Shown here piece after piece: positions 60,064 through 64,000 of a stretch of DNA of 64,000 bases. Source of the stretch: Actinomycetota bacterium (lineage in GTDB: Bacteria; Actinomycetota; Actinomycetes; S36-B12; UBA10799); the NCBI GenBank assembly GCA_020637055.1, contig JACJWR010000002.1, forward strand, positions 372,001 through 436,000. Direction: 5' to 3'. Numbering within the stretch: the first letter of the stretch is position 1; the number at the start of each line of letters is the position of its first letter. A model generated the notes under the pieces. That model was not told the origin of the DNA, did not search any database, and saw nothing but the letters and a program-made list of their open reading frames with translations. The position numbers and the translations under genes were made by a program.

Positions 60064-60519
60064 CTACTTCTTGAGTCGTTTGAGGGTCCAGATGATGGTC
60101 ATGGCCCCAGTTTGGGTGCCGGATTCGTCGCGGATGGCCACATCGACGGTGAACTCCGGCCGAGTGCCCGACTCCAGGTCGGCGAGCACCTCGTCGACTG
60201 TGGCGTTCATGGTGGCTTCTGCGGTGAGCGGACCCATGGCCACCTTCAGGTAGCGGATCGTGGCCTGCACCGCCAACGGAACGACGCGGTCGAACTTGTC
60301 GCCGAACTCGGCGAGCACGATGGCACCGGAGGCAGTCTCGGCCAGCGTGAACATCGCGCCGGCATGAATCCCGCCGATGTGGTTGTGGTACTCAGGCTGA
60401 TCCGGCATCCGCAGCAGGGCGTGGTCGGCGTTGAGTTCGAGGTATTCGATGTTGAGTGTTCCCACCATCGGCACCTGGGTGGGCATGTTCTCCATCACGA
60501 TGCTGTAGTCGAGTCCCAT
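60064..60519 (-). CDS. Hotdog-fold thioesterase-like protein (DUF4442/PaaI type)
   Basis: The 151-residue protein has the hotdog fold with its central helix HAGAMFTLAETASGAIVLAEF and the strands flanking it (ALLRMPDQPEYHNHIGGIHAG, VQATIRYLKVAMGPLTAEA). Members hydrolyse acyl-CoA thioesters, though many are untested. The Asn/His/Gly segment YHNHIGGIHAG takes the usual active-site place. It is divergent from the HAD gene, and its -10 is at 60526-60531. Confidence 0.88.
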   Translation of the reverse strand: MGLDYSIVMENMPTQVPMVGTLNIEYLELNADHALLRMPDQPEYHNHIGGIHAGAMFTLAETASGAIVLAEFGDKFDRVVPLAVQATIRYLKVAMGPLTAEATMNATVDEVLADLESGTRPEFTVDVAIRDESGTQTGAMTIIWTLKRLKK

Positions 60520-60525
60520 GGGCTC

Positions 60526-60531
60526 AGGCTA
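60526..60531 (-). promoter_or_regulatory. -10 element of the thioesterase gene (leaderless)
   Basis: TAGCCT on the minus strand ends six bases before ATG 60519. Confidence 0.5.
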
Positions 60532-60548
60532 GCCGTGTCGATCTGCGC

Positions 60549-60554
60549 TACCGT
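60549..60554 (+). promoter_or_regulatory. -10 element of the HAD gene (leaderless)
   Basis: TACCGT ends six bases before GTG 60561. Only 17 bases separate it from the opposing -10, so the two polymerases would compete for the same DNA. Confidence 0.5.
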
Positions 60555-60560
60555 CGGCGC

Positions 60561-61037
60561 GTGGGTGGCTACGCGGTCTTCGACATCGATGGCGTCCTGG
60601 CCGATGTCCGTCATCGGCTGCACTACCTCGAGCGGCGACCGCGGCGCTGGGAGACCTTCTTCCGCATGGCGGTGCGGGACGACGTGCTCGCGGATGGGTA
60701 CGAACTCGCCCATGAGTCAGTAGCGCAGGGGTTGACGGTGGCCTACTCCACCGGGCGACCCGAGCGCTACCGAGCCGATACCCAGGATTGGCTGATCCGA
60801 GTGGGCCTGCCAGCCGGCGATCTGCACATGCGCGCCGACCACGACCGTCGGCCGGCGCGCATCACCAAGGTGCAGGTCGCCCGTCGGTTGCAGGCGCAAC
60901 TGCCCATTCGGTACCTCGTGGACGACGACGATCGGGTCGTCGAGGCCTTGCGGTCGGCGGGATTCGAAGTGATCCACGCCACCTGGATGCACACCGCACC
61001 CACACTGCATCAGGCTCAGGAGGAAGGGCGGTCCTAA
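60561..61037 (+). CDS. HAD-fold phosphatase resembling the polynucleotide 3'-phosphatase type
   Basis: The 158-residue protein has the capless HAD core: AVFDIDGVLADVRHRLHYL (two Asp), VAYSTGRPERYR (Thr), KVQVARRL (Lys) and RYLVDDDDRVVEAL (acidic motif IV). Such small enzymes act on nucleic acid 3' ends, nucleotides or other phosphates; the substrate is not certain. The strong DVRHR motif is typical of the T4 Pnk phosphatase class. The GTG start is fixed by TACCGT six bases upstream. Confidence 0.88.
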   Translation: MGGYAVFDIDGVLADVRHRLHYLERRPRRWETFFRMAVRDDVLADGYELAHESVAQGLTVAYSTGRPERYRADTQDWLIRVGLPAGDLHMRADHDRRPARITKVQVARRLQAQLPIRYLVDDDDRVVEALRSAGFEVIHATWMHTAPTLHQAQEEGRS

Positions 61038-61092
61038 CGAACGTCGGGCGTGTCTGGTCCGACTGGGACCCGCGCTGATCAGGCCCGGGCGC

Positions 61093-61617
61093 TCAGAGGT
61101 CGAACTTCTCCGCGATGGACTCAGCCGCCTGCTGGCGGGTCTCCCGCTCCACGTAGATGGTCTGGTCGGCCGCCGCGACGTAGAACGGCTCCCGGCGGCG
61201 CATCACGGCCTCGGCACTGAGCTGCGGGTCGATCACCGGGCGGTTCGGATCGGATTCGGTCTTCGCCGCCAACCGCGGAATGTCGCCCTCAAGGTAGATG
61301 ATCGGCCCACCGTCGCGCAGCGCCTGCACCTTGCGGGTGCTGTAGACCTCGTCGCCGGCCGGGTCCAGATCGACCAGCGCTCCCCCGCCGCAGTCGACGA
61401 TGATCCCGTCCATCTCCGCGAGTTTGGCGATGATGGTGAACTCGAGGTCTCGGAAGTCCCGCCAACCCCGGGCCTCCACGAACTGCGGCACCGGCAATCC
61501 TGATTCGTATTCGATCAACACGTCGGTGCTCATCACGGGGCGTTTGGTGAGCACCGACAGCCGACGCGCAACGTTCGACTTCCCGACGCCGCGCATGCCG
61601 ATCAGATTGATGTTCAC
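61093..61617 (-). CDS. Shikimate-kinase-like P-loop kinase
   Basis: The 174-residue protein shows the shikimate kinase scheme: Walker A GMRGVGKSN, the substrate Asp/Arg region STDVLIEYESGLPVPQFVEARGWRDFRDLE, the GGG motif (IVDCGGGALVD), lid Arg (NRPVID) and a final RREPFYVAAA. GTG 61617 has GAGGAGG upstream, making it a confident start. No other aro gene is nearby; aroK usually sits with aroB and aroC, so this may be a second, specialised kinase. Confidence 0.82.
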   Translation of the reverse strand: MNINLIGMRGVGKSNVARRLSVLTKRPVMSTDVLIEYESGLPVPQFVEARGWRDFRDLEFTIIAKLAEMDGIIVDCGGGALVDLDPAGDEVYSTRKVQALRDGGPIIYLEGDIPRLAAKTESDPNRPVIDPQLSAEAVMRRREPFYVAAADQTIYVERETRQQAAESIAEKFDL

Positions 61618-61694
61618 GCTGTCACTCCTCCTCGTGTCGCCAACCGTCTCGCACCGCCCGAGGTGGTCGGGTGGGTGCTGCACCGACGACGCTG

Positions 61695-64000
61695 CTAGTG
61701 CCCGGCCTCGGCCCAACTACGGCCGGTGCCGATCGACACCTCGAGCGGGACGGCGAGTTCGTACGCCGCCGCCATCTCGCGGGTGACCACCTCGGTGGCC
61801 GCCGCCGTCTCACCCGGTGCCACCTCCAGCACGAGTTCGTCGTGGACCTGGAGCAGGATCCGGGTGCCCATCCCGTCCGACCTTAGGGCGTGATCCACCC
61901 GGATCATGGCGACTTTCACAAGATCAGCGGCCGAACCCTGGATCGGAGCGTTGAGCGCCATCCGTTCGGCCATCGCCCGACGACCCCGGTCGTCGCTGTT
62001 CAGATCCGGCAAGTACCGGCGCCTCCCGAGCAACGTTTGGGTCCATCCCGTCGCCCTTGCCTCTTCCACCACGGCGTGCAGGTAGTCGCGGACACCGCCG
62101 AATCGGAGGAAATACTCATCCATCAGGTCGGAGGCTTCACCCCGACTGATTCCGAGTTGTCCCGCGAGTCCGAAGGCGCTGAGTCCGTAGGCCAGGCCGT
62201 AGGACATCGCCTTCACCTTGCGCCTCATCTCCGGATCGACCTCGTCGGCGGGCACCCCGAACACTCGGGAGCCCACCGTCGTGTGCAAGTCCTCACCGGA
62301 CCGGAAGGCGTCGATCAGGCCCTCGTCCGCGGACAGGTGCGCCATGATCCGCATCTCGATCTGCGAGTAGTCCGCCGTGAGCAGGGTCTCGTAGCCCTCA
62401 CCGACGACAAATCCGGCGCGGATCTGGCGCCCCTCCTCGGTGCGGATGGGAATGTTCTGCAGGTTCGGATCCGTGCTGGACAACCGTCCGGTGGCCGCGA
62501 CCATCTGGTTGAAGGTGGTGTGGATGCGCGACGATCCGTCGATCAGCGGAAGTAGTCCGGCCACGGTCTGGCGCAGTTTGGACACATCCCGGAACCGGAG
62601 GATCGTCGCCAACAGCGGATCTTCGGTCTGTGCGTACAGACCGGCGAGTGCCTCGGCATCAGTGGTGTAGCCGGTCTTGATCTTCTTGGTCTTGGGCAGT
62701 TGCCGTTCGTTGAACAGCAGTTCCTGGAGCTGCTTCGGCGAACCCAAGTTGAACTTCCGTCCGGCAATCGCCCACGCCTCCTCCTCGGCGGCCTTCACGG
62801 ACTCGGAGTACTGGGCCTCCAGCGAGGTCAGGTAGTCGCGGTCGACGGCGATTCCGTCACGTTCCATCTGGGCCAGCAGGTGCAGCGTGGGCAGCTCGAC
62901 CTCGTCCAGCAACGCGGTGCCTCCCCGCGCCGCCAATTGCTCGCGAAGCTGGTGGGCGACGGCCAGCAGGGCGACAGCCTCGCGCGCCCGGGGCTCCATG
63001 CGATCGGCCACGGCGAAGTCGCCCAGGCTCAGTTGGCCGTCGGCGGCATCGGCGGCATCGCTCAAGTCGATGTGTGCGAAGCGGGCGGCAAGGTCGGGCA
63101 GGTCGAAGGAGCGTTGACCCGGTAGCAGCAGATAGGCGGCAAGGGCGGTGTCCATCACCAGCCCGCCGAGTTGCCAACCCTGGGCCATGAGGGCCAATTC
63201 CGGGCCCTTGGCGTCGTGCAGCACCTTGGGAGCCGAATCGTCGGCCAGCCAACTGACAACACTCGGATCAGATTGCCCGTCGGGATCAATCGCCACCCAC
63301 AGTGCGTCGCCATCCGCCGCGCCCAGCACCAGCGCGTCGACTGAGCCCGTCCCCCTGCCCCAACTGCCGACGACGACCAGCCCGATCTCCGCCGATGCGT
63401 GGCGGGACAGCCACTCCGCCGGCGTGGCATCGGACAGGTTCACCCCGAGTTCGGTTGCCGCCTCGGATGCGACCTCGTCGGCGAAGATGCTGAAGAGTCG
63501 CTCCCGGAGCACCTGGAATTCCAGATCGTCGAAGACCTCGTGCACCTGCTCGCGGGCGAAACCATCCCAACGCAGGTCGTCGACGCCGGTGTCGAGCGGA
63601 ACATCGTCGACGAGTTGGGTCAACTGGCGGTTGAGGATCACCTGGTCGAGGTGCGCACGCAGGGACTCGCCGACCTTCCCCTTCACCTCTGCGGCGTGCT
63701 CGACGAGCCCATCCAGGCCGCCGAACTCATTGATCCACTTTGCCGCGGTCTTCTCCCCCACACCCGGGATCCCGGGCAGATTGTCGGACTTGTCCCCGCG
63801 CAGCGCGGCGAAATCCGCGTAGCGTTCCGGCGCCAGCCCAAACTTGGCCTCGACCGCATCCGGGTCCATCCGGGCGAGATCGGACACTCCACGTTTCGGG
63901 TAGAGCACGGTGGTTTGATCATCGACGAGTTGGAAGGCATCGCGGTCGCCGGTGACGATCTGCACGTCGAATCCCTTGCCGGTCGCCTCGTGCGCGAGCG
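61695..64000 (-). CDS. polA: DNA polymerase I, N-terminal part outside the window
   Basis: PolA fills gaps and removes RNA primers. The visible 767 residues hold the end of the 5' nuclease domain (GDKSDNLPGIPGVGEKTA), a degenerate 3'-5' exonuclease domain and the polymerase domain with motif A (LLTADYSQIEMRIMAHL), the O helix (RRKVKAMSYGLAYG) and motif C (LLQVHDELVLEV). The exonuclease acid pair is absent, as common in actinobacterial PolA, so proofreading is not expected. The frame is open to the right edge, and about 110-140 N-terminal residues lie beyond it. Confidence 0.97.
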   Translation of the reverse strand, partial: LAHEATGKGFDVQIVTGDRDAFQLVDDQTTVLYPKRGVSDLARMDPDAVEAKFGLAPERYADFAALRGDKSDNLPGIPGVGEKTAAKWINEFGGLDGLVEHAAEVKGKVGESLRAHLDQVILNRQLTQLVDDVPLDTGVDDLRWDGFAREQVHEVFDDLEFQVLRERLFSIFADEVASEAATELGVNLSDATPAEWLSRHASAEIGLVVVGSWGRGTGSVDALVLGAADGDALWVAIDPDGQSDPSVVSWLADDSAPKVLHDAKGPELALMAQGWQLGGLVMDTALAAYLLLPGQRSFDLPDLAARFAHIDLSDAADAADGQLSLGDFAVADRMEPRAREAVALLAVAHQLREQLAARGGTALLDEVELPTLHLLAQMERDGIAVDRDYLTSLEAQYSESVKAAEEEAWAIAGRKFNLGSPKQLQELLFNERQLPKTKKIKTGYTTDAEALAGLYAQTEDPLLATILRFRDVSKLRQTVAGLLPLIDGSSRIHTTFNQMVAATGRLSSTDPNLQNIPIRTEEGRQIRAGFVVGEGYETLLTADYSQIEMRIMAHLSADEGLIDAFRSGEDLHTTVGSRVFGVPADEVDPEMRRKVKAMSYGLAYGLSAFGLAGQLGISRGEASDLMDEYFLRFGGVRDYLHAVVEEARATGWTQTLLGRRRYLPDLNSDDRGRRAMAERMALNAPIQGSAADLVKVAMIRVDHALRSDGMGTRILLQVHDELVLEVAPGETAAATEVVTREMAAAYELAVPLEVSIGTGRSWAEAGH

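Overview
The window is a chromosomal segment of a high-GC actinobacterium (class Actinomycetes in the broad sense). Several genes agree on this: the mycothiol ligase mshC, a Pup-proteasome cluster (mpa, dop, pup, prcB, prcA, pafA), the RNA-polymerase-binding protein RbpA, an F420-type luciferase-like oxidoreductase, a polyprenol-phosphate mannose synthase next to lnt, and actinobacterial families of unknown role (DUF3090, SCO1664, MSMEG_4193). From memory of the Mycobacterium tuberculosis map, much of the gene order matches the conserved backbone between about Rv2050 (rbpA) and Rv2141c (M20 peptidase). No rRNA genes, insertion sequences, prophage genes or CRISPR arrays are visible. One tRNA (Leu, GAG) is present.

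Layout. 1-7.4 kb is the most accessory part: a membrane-anchored unknown protein that runs off the left edge and carries a frameshift, an HNH nuclease with an unusual N-terminal domain, tRNA-Leu, a DUF1801 protein, an M20 peptidase, an AbiEi-like/DUF559 protein between two GC-rich repeat islands, and an aldo/keto reductase. 7.4-15.6 kb holds an F420-type oxidoreductase, uppP, corA, the MSMEG_4193/DUF3090/SCO1664/mshC block and kup. 15.7-25 kb holds a saccharopine-dehydrogenase-like protein, gnd, zwf, pgi (frameshifted) and metH (with a compensated double frameshift). 25-35 kb holds a P-type ATPase, a HAD phosphatase, a ceramidase-like membrane hydrolase, an ABC exporter of the FtsX/MacB type, a Cas4/RecB-like nuclease and an M50 protease with CBS domains. 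35-49 kb is the trmI-mpa-dop-pup-prcB-prcA-pafA cluster followed by two FKBP isomerases, a zinc-ribbon protein, tatA, tatC, a lipid kinase and a helY-type helicase. The usual pafB/pafC pair is absent here. 49-64 kb holds an X-Pro peptidase, a cation/proton antiporter, an amidohydrolase-lnt-ppm-fxsA run, rbpA, a GDPD phosphodiesterase, two tandem patatins, three small genes, a shikimate-kinase-like gene and the 3' part of polA.

Regulation and working together. Twenty-four genes have a TANNNT (or CAGGAT) hexamer ending 6 to 9 bases before the start codon and lack a Shine-Dalgarno site there. This is the layout of leaderless transcripts, and it fixes several start codons. Genes inside operons instead overlap by ATGA/GTGA or carry an AGGAGG site. 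rbpA has a GGGAAC...GTT promoter of the SigR/SigH thiol-stress type, which fits the mycothiol gene in the same window. The proteasome genes form a complete tagging, de-tagging and degradation pathway.

Limits. Three frame disruptions in otherwise intact genes sit in G/C runs or a dinucleotide duplication, so base-calling errors are a real possibility. I saw no clearly new multi-gene system. The best candidates for undescribed biology are the kinase-like SCO1664/DUF3090/MSMEG_4193 module beside mshC, the ceramidase-like protein, the HNH protein, the solitary AbiEi/DUF559 gene in its repeat setting, and the rearranged proteasome-Tat junction.
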